Shown: piece after piece, positions 19,272 to 27,104 of the stretch | Numbering within the stretch: position 1 is the first letter of the stretch | How the letters are laid out: each line of letters begins with the position of its first letter | NCBI RefSeq assembly: GCF_018394335.1 | Contig: NZ_CP074572.1 | Coordinates: 3,162,001 to 3,226,000 of the forward strand | DNA from: Shewanella dokdonensis | Lineage (GTDB): Bacteria > Pseudomonadota > Gammaproteobacteria > Enterobacterales > Shewanellaceae | DNA length: 64,000 nt | Reading direction: 5' to 3' | Notes under the pieces: generated by a model | The model's database searches: none | The model's input: only the letters and a program-made list of their open reading frames with translations | Told to the model about the DNA's origin: nothing | Made by a program: the position numbers and the translations under genes

Positions 19272-19950
19272 ATGGAAAAAACAGCGTCTGATCAAACTAG
19301 CGCTGGGGTTCGGGGTCATTGGACTACTGGGACTATTACTTGGTCTGATAATCTCGATTATTGGATACGATGCTTTGGGTGATGAGCATTTTAATCTCAC
19401 CAATTATACGATGAGTGAGTTGGGTAATTACGGCCATTCTCCTTTTGCTGTTGCGTTAAACGGTGGACTGTTCTTTGGTAGCTTGTGTCTGGTGTTATTC
19501 AGCCTGTACTCGTTGCAGCTTTCCCGCAGTCTTACTGGTGCCATCAGCTTCTTTTCCCTAGCGCTGAGTTGCATGAGCTTGGCCGGTATCGGACTCTTTC
19601 CGGTCAATGTCTACCATTTGCATGTCTTCATGTTGAAATGGTTCTTTATCTTCAGCTGTATCAGTGCCTTGGTATACTTGGTGAATCAGACGTTAACACA
19701 ACCGCCAAGCGGTATGCGTTGGAGCTGCCTGCCAGCATTATTAAGCTGCATCAGTTTCGCTATGTTCCTGTTTTTGCCTTTGTTTGAACTGGATGTTACC
19801 GAAGGCAATCGGCCTTTCTATCATGAGATGGTGCTGGAAGGGACAAGGCCGGCGCTCTGGTGGCCGGCACTGCTGCAATGGATCAGTCTTGGTTGTTTTC
19901 TGTTGTGGTTAGCGGTACTGCTATATGAGCGTTTTCGTTCGCGGGAATGA
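19272..19950 (+). CDS. DUF998-type integral membrane protein, frameshift near start
   Basis: Corrected to 225 residues, it reads MEKQRLIKLALGFGVIGLLG and then continues with about six membrane segments. The loop YDALGDEHFNLTNYTMSELG after helix 1, IGLFPVNVYHLHVFMLKWFF in the middle and a Trp-rich last helix fit the DUF998 family of small membrane proteins of unknown function. The A run 19276-19281 has one A too many (or two too few). Without correction only the part from 19375 is read, which lacks the first helix. It converges on ubiV with 4 bp between stop codons. Confidence 0.7.
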
Positions 19951-19954
19951 GCGA

Positions 19955-20809
19955 CTAGGGTTGGACAGACAGTTTCATTCCCGCCTCACCATACCAATAG
20001 CCGTTACATGCATCAGTTGTTACCTCCCCAATTTCTCCCGCCATTAATGCGCTAGCAACGGCAATGCAGTCGTCAGAGAACGGAGACACTCTGAACCACG
20101 ATACGCCCATAGTAGCCATCGTTGAGAACTGCTGGCGTAAGTCGCAACAAGCCGCCGATTGCGTCTGAATGCCATTTAGCCGTAGCAAAGGTTGATGCTC
20201 CTGGGTCTGGGCCAATACTCCGCGAGGATATTGTACACAGGCCATGTCGCAGCCATCTTTCGCTAATCCCTTTAGCCTAGCAGTAAAACAGCGAGCCGAA
20301 TGCGCCAGCGGTAAATGACCATAACCTATGACTTCTACTTCATAGTCAGTGGCTGGGGTTGATACTTGGCGTAACCAGTCGCGAGATAGGTCAACCGGCA
20401 TCACAAAGCGCTGCATGCCCCAGGTGGCCATTTTATCCAGTGTGGCGCGGTTGTAGTTGTTGAGACTGGGGCCGCAGACAAAAGGTAACTTCAGTTCGCG
20501 GGCCATCGCGACTGCGGCCATATCGTTGGCCTCAATCATAAACTCACCATTCGCTATTTGTTTGCGCAGTTCGGTGAGTTCTGAGCTGTTCTCAATGAGA
20601 GCAAGGGTGGAGAGGATCACCTGCTTGCCCGATGCTTGCAACAGTTTGGCGAGTGCTAAATAGTCACTCCATTTTACCTGTCGGCGTCGGGTACAGACAG
20701 TTTCGCCCAAATAAACCAAAGGGATATCACTCTCGGCGACCTTTTCATAAAAAGCATATACATTGGATTTAGGCCAGCAGTACATGAGTGGCCCTAATGA
20801 AATTTGCAT
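19955..20809 (-). CDS. ubiV: O2-independent ubiquinone hydroxylation protein UbiV
   Basis: This U32-peptidase-like protein (284 residues from the ATG at 20809, MQISLGPLMYCWPKS) works with UbiU to hydroxylate the ubiquinone ring without oxygen, using prephenate-derived donors. It carries a 4Fe-4S cluster. Candidate ligands are the Cys in LGETVCTRRR and the cluster CFTARLKGLAKDGCDMAC. No protease function is expected. An extension upstream to 20848 overlaps ubiU and lacks a plausible start. It lies 10 bp after ubiU in the same direction, so the two are co-transcribed. Confidence 0.92.
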   Translation of the reverse strand: MQISLGPLMYCWPKSNVYAFYEKVAESDIPLVYLGETVCTRRRQVKWSDYLALAKLLQASGKQVILSTLALIENSSELTELRKQIANGEFMIEANDMAAVAMARELKLPFVCGPSLNNYNRATLDKMATWGMQRFVMPVDLSRDWLRQVSTPATDYEVEVIGYGHLPLAHSARCFTARLKGLAKDGCDMACVQYPRGVLAQTQEHQPLLRLNGIQTQSAACCDLRQQFSTMATMGVSWFRVSPFSDDCIAVASALMAGEIGEVTTDACNGYWYGEAGMKLSVQP

Positions 20810-20819
20810 CAAATATTTC

Positions 20820-21821
20820 CTATTGCCAGCTACGTTCGTAGGCTCCAAGTGTGGTCGTTTGCCCTTCGGAAACTTTAGCTAAGGCTGCTTGCCAATCTGC
20901 TTGTGCCTGAAAACATTCTGGTGCCGCAAGATATTTATCCAGTGCGGCCCGCCACACTTTGGTGACTTGTTCCACATAGGCTGGGCTACGTTGCCGCCCC
21001 TCAATTTTTAGCGACACGACACCCGCAGCGGCGAGTTCAGGGATAAGATCCAGCGTGCTGAGGCTTGTTGGTGACTCCAGCAAAAATTGCGGATTGGTCG
21101 TATCCTCGGTGAGATATCGGCCTTTACAGACCACCGGATAGCCCATCTGTTCCTTAATGCCGGAGCAGTCAATCAATACGTCATTGAGCCTAGTCAGTCG
21201 CTTGCCGTCTTGTTCTTGCCAACGCACATGGCGAGCTGGGGAACAAGACCCTCCAGAATTGGGGGATTCCCCTGTTACATAAGAGGATAACTGGCACCGG
21301 CCTTCTGCCATGATACAGAGGCTGCCAAAGGCAAAGACTTCAAGATCCACCGGACTGACTTTTGCGAGGTCTTTGACCTGCTTGATTGATAATACTCTGG
21401 GCAGCACCGCACGCCGAATATTGAACTGCTCCCGGTAAAAACTGAGCGCTGCCAAGTTAGTTGCACTGGCTTGCACCGAAAGGTGTAACGGTAATTCTGG
21501 ATAATGCTGGTGTGCGTAATCCAGTAATGAGATATCCGCCACAATCAAGCCATGAGCACCACTTTCCGCCGCTAAATCAATGGCCTGATACCAGCGTTTT
21601 TCCTGACCAGGTTGCGGGAAGGTATTAATGGTTAAATAGAATTTGCGTTTACTACTATTGACCAGTTTTGCGGCTTCTTGCAATTTTTGCGGTGTAAAGT
21701 TGAGCCCGGCAAATGAACGAGCATTGGTATCATCTTTTAAGCCTAAATATACCGCGTCAGCCCCAGCATTCAGTGCAGCTTTGAGCGACGCTAGATTGCC
21801 TGCGGGGCACAGAAGTTCCAT
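20820..21821 (-). CDS. ubiU: O2-independent ubiquinone hydroxylation protein UbiU
   Basis: This 333-residue U32-family partner of UbiV begins MELLCPAGNLASLKAALNAGADAVYLGL. The iron-sulphur cysteines lie in CIMAEGRCQLSS, GGSCSPARHVRW and DVLIDCSGI, matching the CX6CX15CX34C pattern of UbiU. SLKIEGRQRSPAYVEQVT is the conserved U32 C-terminal block. UbiU and UbiV form a heterodimer that allows ubiquinone synthesis under anoxia. It is transcribed away from ubiT. In E. coli these genes are under FNR; the 140-bp shared gap has TTGAT half-sites (around 21868 and 21887), but no complete FNR box. Confidence 0.93.
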   Translation of the reverse strand: MELLCPAGNLASLKAALNAGADAVYLGLKDDTNARSFAGLNFTPQKLQEAAKLVNSSKRKFYLTINTFPQPGQEKRWYQAIDLAAESGAHGLIVADISLLDYAHQHYPELPLHLSVQASATNLAALSFYREQFNIRRAVLPRVLSIKQVKDLAKVSPVDLEVFAFGSLCIMAEGRCQLSSYVTGESPNSGGSCSPARHVRWQEQDGKRLTRLNDVLIDCSGIKEQMGYPVVCKGRYLTEDTTNPQFLLESPTSLSTLDLIPELAAAGVVSLKIEGRQRSPAYVEQVTKVWRAALDKYLAAPECFQAQADWQAALAKVSEGQTTTLGAYERSWQ

Positions 21822-21961
21822 GTCTTAAACTGCTCCCTTAACTAATATGAAAGGGGCAAGTGTATCGGTGTTTGATCCCTGAAGAATTGATGTAAAACAG
21901 GTTTGAGATCATAAATTTTGGCTAAAATGCCAAGTTGGTAACCCTTTATGGAGAAAAGAGA

Positions 21962-22480
21962 ATGCGTGGTGAGCTATTGTCTCAAATGGCCAAAGACTTG
22001 TTGAATATGGCACCTAAAATAGCGTCAAAGCCACTGGGTATTGTTCCTTTTGTCGTGAAAGCCAAGGTGTTGCAACAACTATTGCAACATCTGTTGGCCG
22101 AGCAGATTAACGATGGCGAACTGGATTTTCTGGTGGAAAACTGGGTTGCGGTGGAAGTCCCTGATCTGCAACTGTCATTTGAAGTCAGTTTTAATGAGCA
22201 TTTTACGGTGCGACCAGTGACATCCCCTAAAGTGACCTTTAGTGCCAATAGCAGTGACTTGCTACTGGTTGTAGCCGGTAAGGAAGATCCTGACACGTTG
22301 TTTTTTCAGCGCCGTTTGTGTATTGAAGGTGATACTGAACTGGGCCTTGAAGTGAAAAATCTACTGTTGGCTATTGATTTACAACGTTTGCCCGTGGCTG
22401 TGCGCACATTGCTGGACAAGCTAGCAAAATCACTGCTGTGGCTTCAGACAACTTCTGGGGCTGATGTACAGTTGAGCTAA
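21962..22480 (+). CDS. ubiT: Ubiquinone biosynthesis accessory factor UbiT (SCP2 domain)
   Basis: This 172-residue SCP2-like lipid carrier for O2-independent ubiquinone synthesis begins MRGELLSQMAKDLLNMAPKI. KVTFSANSSDLLLVVAGKEDPDTLFFQRRLCIEGDTELGLEVKNLL is the SCP2 core (from about residue 86). The ATG at 21962 has GGAGAAAAGAGA ahead of it; a TTG at 21935 would extend it without reason. Its stop (22478-22480) abuts the T tract of the first small-RNA terminator on the other strand, so the hairpin there may serve both directions. Confidence 0.9.
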   Translation: MRGELLSQMAKDLLNMAPKIASKPLGIVPFVVKAKVLQQLLQHLLAEQINDGELDFLVENWVAVEVPDLQLSFEVSFNEHFTVRPVTSPKVTFSANSSDLLLVVAGKEDPDTLFFQRRLCIEGDTELGLEVKNLLLAIDLQRLPVAVRTLLDKLAKSLLWLQTTSGADVQLS

Positions 22481-22575
22481 AAAAGAGCGACCCAAACGGG
22501 TCGCTTAACATTTCAGACACACATTCTGAAAATCGCGCTATTCAAAAGGGAGGATATGATGAAAATCAAAACCTA
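22479..22575 (-). ncRNA. Sibling small-RNA-like unit A
   Basis: Minus-strand unit ending in an intrinsic terminator: 8-bp stem 22486-22493 with 22498-22505, then T (A22479-22484 on the plus strand). Upstream is a second hairpin (22511-22517 with 22525-22531), then GCGCTA at 22535-22540, and a stretch that on the RNA reads UUCAUCAUAUCCUCCCUUUUG (complement of 22543-22563). The same order recurs in units B, C and E. The 5' end is not defined; the span given is an estimate. It is less like the others in its stems. Confidence 0.55.
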
Positions 22576-22696
22576 TCGGTTGTTATGATTCCTTCCTACC
22601 AAATTAGTTCCCATATCTGCACTTTAATTTATAAAAATAGCTGAGAGGCTCCGCGAGTCTGCACTTCGGCCTTTTAATCCTTCGTAAATGACACAT

Positions 22697-22800
22697 AAAA
22701 AAATGGCAACCCAAAGGGTTGCCAACAAAATTTAACTAAAGGTGTAAAGTGCGCTAGAACCATACACCTTACAAGGGAGACAATGATGAACACGAAAATT
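22697..22800 (-). ncRNA. Sibling small-RNA-like unit B
   Basis: The terminator stem has 9 bp (22704-22712 with 22716-22724) and a seven-T tail (A22697-22703). A second hairpin, AAGGTGTA (22739-22746) with TACACCTT (22763-22770), presents the shared core TGCGCTAGAAC (22750-22760) in its loop. Next comes GGGAGACAATGATGAA (22775-22790), which on the RNA is UUCAUCAUUGUCUCCC. The stem differs in sequence from units C and E while the loop is identical, which argues for a folded RNA. The 5' end is an estimate. Confidence 0.65.
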
Positions 22801-22941
22801 CGTTTCATAAAGTAAGACTCTCAGGATCTTAAATAGTTCATCGCCATCGGGTGTTTTTGCATAAAAAAATGAATATTTAGCGATTAATATTTAACTAATT
22901 GATTTTAATATAAAAATTTCTTGTTTTGTTTTCGCTGTTCC

Positions 22942-23045
22942 AAAAAAACGGCAACCATTTGGTTGCCGCAACTTCAATCACATTGGAACAGACAATCACT
23001 GTGCGCTAGAACAATGCTTGCCAAAAGGGAGATGATGAAACACAA
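22942..23045 (-). ncRNA. Sibling small-RNA-like unit C
   Basis: The terminator stem has 8 bp (22949-22956 with 22961-22968) and a seven-T tail (A22942-22948). The core TGCGCTAGAAC is at 23002-23012, enclosed by CATTG (22981-22985) and CAATG (23012-23016). AAAAGGGAGATGATGAAA (23023-23040) gives UUUCAUCAUCUCCCUUUU on the RNA. The terminator arm GGCAACC/GGTTGCC is nearly the same as in B and D, suggesting copies by tandem duplication. Confidence 0.65.
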
Positions 23046-23127
23046 GACCATGTCTTACTTAGTAAGATAAGTTGCTAGCAATAAAGTTCCCGTATAAATA
23101 AAAATTTTCTCGTTATTGTTGATAGTG

Positions 23128-23235
23128 AAAAAAACGGCAACCATCCGGTTGCCGAAAAAGAAGGAATTTACAAGGAGTAGAATCCGATAGTGGGACATCC
23201 GGTTAAAAGGGAACACCGGAATTATCGGTTCTGTA
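23128..23235 (-). ncRNA. Sibling small-RNA-like unit D (divergent)
   Basis: The terminator is CGGCAACC (23135-23142) with GGTTGCCG (23147-23154) and seven T (A23128-23134). It lacks the TGCGCTAGAAC core and the ATGATG complement. Instead a long hairpin, CCGATA (23184-23189) with TATCGG (23223-23228) and an inner CCGG/CCGG (23199-23202 with 23216-23219), holds AAAAGGGA in its loop, so UCCCUUUU would be exposed on the RNA. It keeps the anti-Shine-Dalgarno part of the family only. Confidence 0.5.
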
Positions 23236-23283
23236 ATTAAGACCGTCGGGCTAATGGTCAGTTCCATAAGCAGTAAAAAATAT

Positions 23284-23385
23284 AAAAAAAGGCAATCACA
23301 TCGGATTGCCTTCTGATCCATCTGGATCAATTGGGGCTGCGCTAGAAGCCCCGCTAGGGAGAATGATGAACAAATAATCTCTGCT
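23284..23385 (-). ncRNA. Sibling small-RNA-like unit E
   Basis: Three clean stems: terminator GGCAATC (23291-23297) with GATTGCC (23304-23310) and seven T (A23284-23290); TGATCCA (23314-23320) with TGGATCA (23323-23329); and GGGGCT (23333-23338) with AGCCCC (23347-23352), whose loop is the shared GCGCTAGA. GGGAGAATGATGAA (23357-23370) gives UUCAUCAUUCUCCC on the RNA. A further inverted repeat GGAACC/GGTTCC (23395-23400 with 23415-23420) lies upstream on the RNA strand, where the promoter should be. Confidence 0.65.
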
Positions 23386-23446
23386 CACATAGTTGGAACC
23401 GTTGAATCTGAAAAGGTTCCAGAAATTATTTAAAAATAAATCAATT

Positions 23447-23938
23447 TTATTTTAAGGCTAATAATTCAGAGAGTTGTGTCTCTATCGCTGCTGGTTTGGT
23501 GGTGGGAGCAAAGCGACCAGCAACTTTGCCATCTCGTGTAATCAAAAATTTGCTGAAGTTCCATTTTATTGCCTGTGACCCAAGAAAACCGGGTGCTTGC
23601 TGTTTTAACCACTGATATAACGGGTGGGTGTCTGGCCCATTGACAGCAACTTTGGCAAACATAGGAAAGCTAACCCCATAGTTTAACTGGCAAAACTGGT
23701 TTATCTGTTCATTGCTACCCGGTTCTTGTGAGCCAAACTGGTTACAGGGAAATCCCAGAATGACCAGCCCCTGCGCGGCGTATGTTTGATATAGCTGTTC
23801 CAGTCCGGCATATTGAGGTGTAAATCCGCATTTGCTCGCGGTATTGACGATTAACAATACCTTGCCTTTATAGCGGGAAAGGTTAACGGTATTGCCTGTT
23901 ATATCGGTAACTTCAAAGTCATAAATGCTGTTATACAT
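23447..23938 (-). CDS. Glutathione peroxidase family protein
   Basis: This 163-residue thiol peroxidase of the glutathione peroxidase fold (BtuE/BsaA type) probably reduces hydroperoxides with thioredoxin or glutathione. Peroxidatic Cys37 lies in [12 protein letters not shown]. Gln and Trp of the catalytic tetrad are in [14 protein letters not shown] (Gln71) and [10 protein letters not shown] (Trp125). Cys69 of GFPCNQ is in the conserved signature. No signal peptide is present, so it acts in the cytoplasm. A promoter with an overlapping dyad lies upstream at 23968-24013, suggesting repression. Confidence 0.92.
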   Translation of the reverse strand: MYNSIYDFEVTDITGNTVNLSRYKGKVLLIVNTASKCGFTPQYAGLEQLYQTYAAQGLVILGFPCNQFGSQEPGSNEQINQFCQLNYGVSFPMFAKVAVNGPDTHPLYQWLKQQAPGFLGSQAIKWNFSKFLITRDGKVAGRFAPTTKPAAIETQLSELLALK

Positions 23939-23967
23939 GGATGTTGCCTAGTTATTGGTCTTAGCAA

Positions 23968-24013
23968 AGTATAGCCAGATAATAACATTGCGAACAATTA
24001 TATTGTAAGCAAT
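23968..24013 (-). promoter_or_regulatory. Promoter and dyad operator of the glutathione peroxidase gene
   Basis: On the minus strand TTGTTC (23992-23997) and TATACT (23968-23973), 18 bp apart, form a sigma-70-type promoter ending 30 bp before the ATG. The -35 box lies inside a 27-bp perfect dyad: ATTGC-GA-ACAAT-TAT-ATTGT-AA-GCAAT (23987-24013). A repressor dimer bound there would block polymerase. The AT-rich core resembles operators of MarR/OhrR-type peroxide sensors; the regulator itself is not in the window. Confidence 0.65.
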
Positions 24014-24109
24014 TTAAATGGGTGGCAGAACTATCAGCCATAGCGGAATACTGCCCTTCAGAAGGGGGCGATGAATGTTTGCTAGTCGTATTTTCGCCAA
24101 CATTAGTAA

Positions 24110-24133
24110 CAGGCGCGACAATTGTCACGCCTG
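24110..24133 (-). terminator. Hairpin downstream of the DUF4382 lipoprotein
   Basis: CAGGCG (24110-24115) pairs with CGCCTG (24128-24133) around an inner self-complementary GACAATTGTC, giving a long stem with single mismatches. It starts 22 bp past the stop codon. The T tract is weak. Confidence 0.45.
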
Positions 24134-24155
24134 CGGTCACTACCAGATGCTAGGG

Positions 24156-25130
24156 CTATTGCTGGGGAACGATGGCATTGAAATCCTGTTGCAGGTTTTG
24201 GCCTGCGGTGATTGAGATTTCATGAAATTGTGTTGTGGGATCTGGGATGCTGATGCCGTCAAACTGATCCGGATCATCATTTTCGCTGCTGCACGTAAAT
24301 GCCACCGTATAATCTCCGGTAGGTAAATAACCGAAGCTATAACTACCGTAGTTTCCCGAGATCCACATGACATCGGTGGAGGCATAGGGGGCAATGATTC
24401 CCTCAGGTAATACGGTGGTATTGGTTGCGGGATCATAGTTGTCTGCAAGTTTGGTCAGATCCAGATTGTGCCCTGGGTAGAGGTAGACAAAATTTCCGGT
24501 GTCGTTGTTGCAACTGCCGGCATTGAACAAGTTCACGTCAACATTGCCCGATAATGCTGCAACGGCGGCATTATTGAGAATTTTCACCCCGTGGGGTTTT
24601 AGGTTGTAACGTCCGCCATTACGGTTTTCAACCAAGGATTGGCGGAGGTCAAACTCGATAGTGAAGCTTTGCACGCTATCTTGACTGACGGTAAAGCTGC
24701 CTAGCTGTAGTTTTTGACTGGGTTGTTTAAGCGGAATTTGACCATTTTCACCGACGACATAGCTCAGATCTGAGCCCGTGGATTCATCAAGAATATGTAA
24801 GATGAGGTTGTCATAAGTACCGGTGGGAATGCTCTGATCTGTGATGATCGTACTGCTGTCAGTCCCCTGATATTGCATCAGATCCAACTGCCGATAGCTG
24901 GCGCCATTTGGGCCTGTGACATCAAGCACGATATTATCCTGACCATTTTTGACCAGCTCAATTTTATCAAAGGCAATGACTACCTGTTGGGCATTGTCTA
25001 CTGGGGCATCGGATACGGCAAAAGACACCTTCGCGGTGTTGACGGACGCGGGACTATCACTGCCACCACAAGCGGCCAGCATCAATGAGGTAATGACTGG
25101 CGTTAGAACTGTAAGTTTGCTGTGTGTCAT
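24156..25130 (-). CDS. DUF4382 lipoprotein
   Basis: This 324-residue exported protein has a signal peptide with lipobox LMLAACGGS (Cys about residue 21). The N-terminal two thirds is a DUF4382 domain: KVSFAVSDAPVDNAQQVVIAFDKIEL, then IPTGTYDNLILHI. The rest looks like a carboxypeptidase-like beta domain (LSGNVDVNL to YSFGYLPTGDYTVAFTC). It is probably anchored in the outer or inner membrane; function unknown. The ATG at 25130 (MTHSKLTVL) has GGAG in front; a longer reading to 25181 lacks one. A 7-bp repeat array begins 92 bp upstream. Confidence 0.82.
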   Translation of the reverse strand: MTHSKLTVLTPVITSLMLAACGGSDSPASVNTAKVSFAVSDAPVDNAQQVVIAFDKIELVKNGQDNIVLDVTGPNGASYRQLDLMQYQGTDSSTIITDQSIPTGTYDNLILHILDESTGSDLSYVVGENGQIPLKQPSQKLQLGSFTVSQDSVQSFTIEFDLRQSLVENRNGGRYNLKPHGVKILNNAAVAALSGNVDVNLFNAGSCNNDTGNFVYLYPGHNLDLTKLADNYDPATNTTVLPEGIIAPYASTDVMWISGNYGSYSFGYLPTGDYTVAFTCSSENDDPDQFDGISIPDPTTQFHEISITAGQNLQQDFNAIVPQQ

Positions 25131-25222
25131 CGAGTTTCTCCATTTAAACCATCTGTGTTGTAAAAAGGTATTTACAAACATTTAAAACGGTTTACACCGT
25201 AAGTCGAACATACTTAACCTCC

Positions 25223-25309
25223 ACTGAACACTGAACACTGAACACTGAACACTGAACACTGAACACTGAACACTGAACACTGAACACTGAACACTGAACA
25301 CTGAACACT
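25223..25309. repeat. Tandem 7-bp repeat, 12.4 copies of ACTGAAC
   Basis: Twelve identical head-to-tail copies of ACTGAAC plus three bases cover 87 bp without a mismatch. The array lies between the divergent starts of the DUF4382 lipoprotein (25130) and the phosphopantetheinyl transferase (about 25466). Such arrays gain and lose copies by slippage; in a promoter gap this can change expression. There are no spacers, so it is not a CRISPR array. Confidence 0.95.
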
Positions 25310-25465
25310 AGATGCAGCTAAGCGACTTCGGCTGTTTTACAATCATTAGCGGATGCGTTTTCAGTATAGTAAATTGCCGCTGTGGCAATGGTGATGCACT
25401 GACCTATTGCGCGAGGGTAGTGTGTTACACTTTGCTACTCTGTAATCGTCTCAAGCGTGTTTTAT

Positions 25466-26199
25466 ATGGTTATCAGCCTGTACTGTTATCGTGTGGCAAT
25501 TGGCTGCCCTGCGCGAGTAACGACATCGGGAACGGCTAGCAAAGCATTCAGGCAACAACTCTTACGGGCGTGCCTTTCTCATCACACCACTGGTACACCA
25601 CAAGATTGGCAGTTTGAAGTTGGCGCTTATGGTAAGCCTGCACTTATTATGGCGCAGCAGCTTCGTTATAAATTACAGTTCAATTTAAGCCATAGTCAGC
25701 ATTGGCTAGTGCTGGCGGTTGCCGAAGGGCTGCGCCTTCGACCCAAATCGGGGTTGATGTTGAAGTGCCGAAGGCCAAACGTAATACACTGGAGATTGCT
25801 AGGCACTGTTTTGCTGAGAGTGAATGGACACAGCTGCAAGCGTTAGCAAGCACAGCTGCTACGGCTGCCTTTTACCGTTTATGGGTATTGAAAGAGTCAT
25901 ATGTGAAAGCTACTGGGCGCGGTTTGACCCAAGCTCTTAGCGCCTTCAATTTCAGTCCGGTCATCGCCGCCGAACGACCAGTTCCTCAGTGGGAAGTGGT
26001 CGATAGCCGTGGGGTGGATGATAACTATTTGTGGCGCCATTTTTATATCCCTTGGGGCAGCGGGCATGTGGGGCTAACGGTTGGGGAGCCCCATCCTGTG
26101 GCGAGCGGGAGTGGGCCTGAGTTGCAAATTTTTGTGGTGGAGCAACTCGGTCCTGAACAGTGGCAGTTTGCTCCCAGTGTGCCAGAGGCTATTGTCTAG
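25466..26199 (+). CDS. Sfp-type 4'-phosphopantetheinyl transferase, frameshifted
   Basis: Corrected to about 244 residues. It moves 4'-phosphopantetheine from CoA to a Ser of carrier-protein domains (polyketide, fatty-acid or peptide synthases). The motifs are VGAYGKPAL and [14 protein letters not shown] in the first half, then [12 protein letters not shown] (Mg-binding) and [18 protein letters not shown], the W-KE-K signature. One G is missing at G25727-25729: restoring it joins AVAEG to [12 protein letters not shown]. The start is uncertain; ATG 25466 (MVISLY) is the first good one and the N-terminus may hide another indel. The carrier target is not in the window. It converges on queF with an 11-bp overlap. 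Confidence 0.8.
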
Positions 26200-27045
26200 C
26201 AAGACGATTACTTTCCGGAGCATGCTCAAAATCGCTGCGAAACGGGTTGATATCCAAGCCGCCACGACGAGTATAACGGGCATATACCGTTAGTTTACTG
26301 CAGTTACAGTAGCGCTTAAGATCAGTAAATATGCGTTCTACACACTGCTCATGGAACTCATTGTGCTGCCGAAAGGAGATCAAGTAACGCAGCAGTTTTT
26401 CCCGGTCTATTTTGGGCCCTTGATAACGGATCATCACACTGCCCCAATCGGGTTGTGAGGTGATCAAACAGTTGGATTTTAACAGATTGGAATTAAGCGT
26501 TTCCGCTACCATCTGTTTACTGTCAGTGCTATTTCGTAGCCAATCAGCATTAAAAGAATATTCAACAACTTCAATATCTTGATCATCAATACACGTCCCT
26601 GGCAGTTCTTTAATCCGCAAAGAAGCAAACTGTTTTGGTTCTATGATATGCACTTCGACGGATCCCTCGGCGCAGCGGGACAGATCTTCTTCTAACAGTT
26701 GTTGGAGTTTTTCAATCGATTCAATTTGGGTCTGATTGAAGCTGTTGAGATATAACTTGAACGATTTTGATTCCACCAGATTGCGACTGTTGGCATCCAA
26801 GCGCACTTCAGCTATGGCCACCATAGGTTTGCCTTTACTATTTAACCAAGACAGTTCATATGCGCTCCAGATATCTACGCCGTGAAAAGGCATAGGCTCT
26901 GATAGCGACAGCGCATCCCGGTTTAATTTGCGGGGTACAGGTTGCAGCAACGCTGGTGAGTAATGTTCTTGATATCGGGTCGCTTTGCCGAGAGTCAGAT
27001 TAGCCAGCGCCTCAGCGTTGTCATAAGGGGTTGATTCTGTGTCAT
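26189..27045 (-). CDS. queF: NADPH-dependent 7-cyano-7-deazaguanine reductase QueF, frameshift near start
   Basis: This 285-residue enzyme (corrected) reduces preQ0 to preQ1 in queuosine synthesis. The catalytic Cys is in [17 protein letters not shown], the substrate-binding Glu-His in [15 protein letters not shown], and [15 protein letters not shown] is the QueF signature. The ATG at 27045 starts [21 protein letters not shown] once one C is added to the run at 27027-27030 (plus-strand G); without it only the part from 26950 is read. Length then equals bimodular QueF of E. coli (282). It is divergent from syd with about 60 bp between the starts. Confidence 0.93.
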
Positions 27046-27104
27046 CAATGGTGATTTCATGCCAAAATATTAAAACATTATACCTTAATTACACGAGGTC
27101 TTAA

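Noticed and set aside
19043..19382. Two short ORFs (69 and 86 codons) on opposite strands in the yjiH-DUF998 gap
   Set aside because: No ribosome site or recognisable features were seen in either; they look like chance openings in a promoter region.
21868..21900. FNR box between ubiU and ubiT
   Set aside because: TTGAT half-sites are present, but no TTGAT-N4-ATCAA pair with acceptable symmetry. FNR control is known for the E. coli genes but is not shown here.
22697..22724. Hairpins of the repeat array as plus-strand terminators
   Set aside because: The seven-base A run stands on the 5' side on the plus strand, so the T tail exists only for minus-strand transcripts.
25223..25309. Possible CRISPR array
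   Set aside because: The 7-bp units are directly adjacent with no spacers, and no cas genes are in the window. It is a simple tandem repeat.
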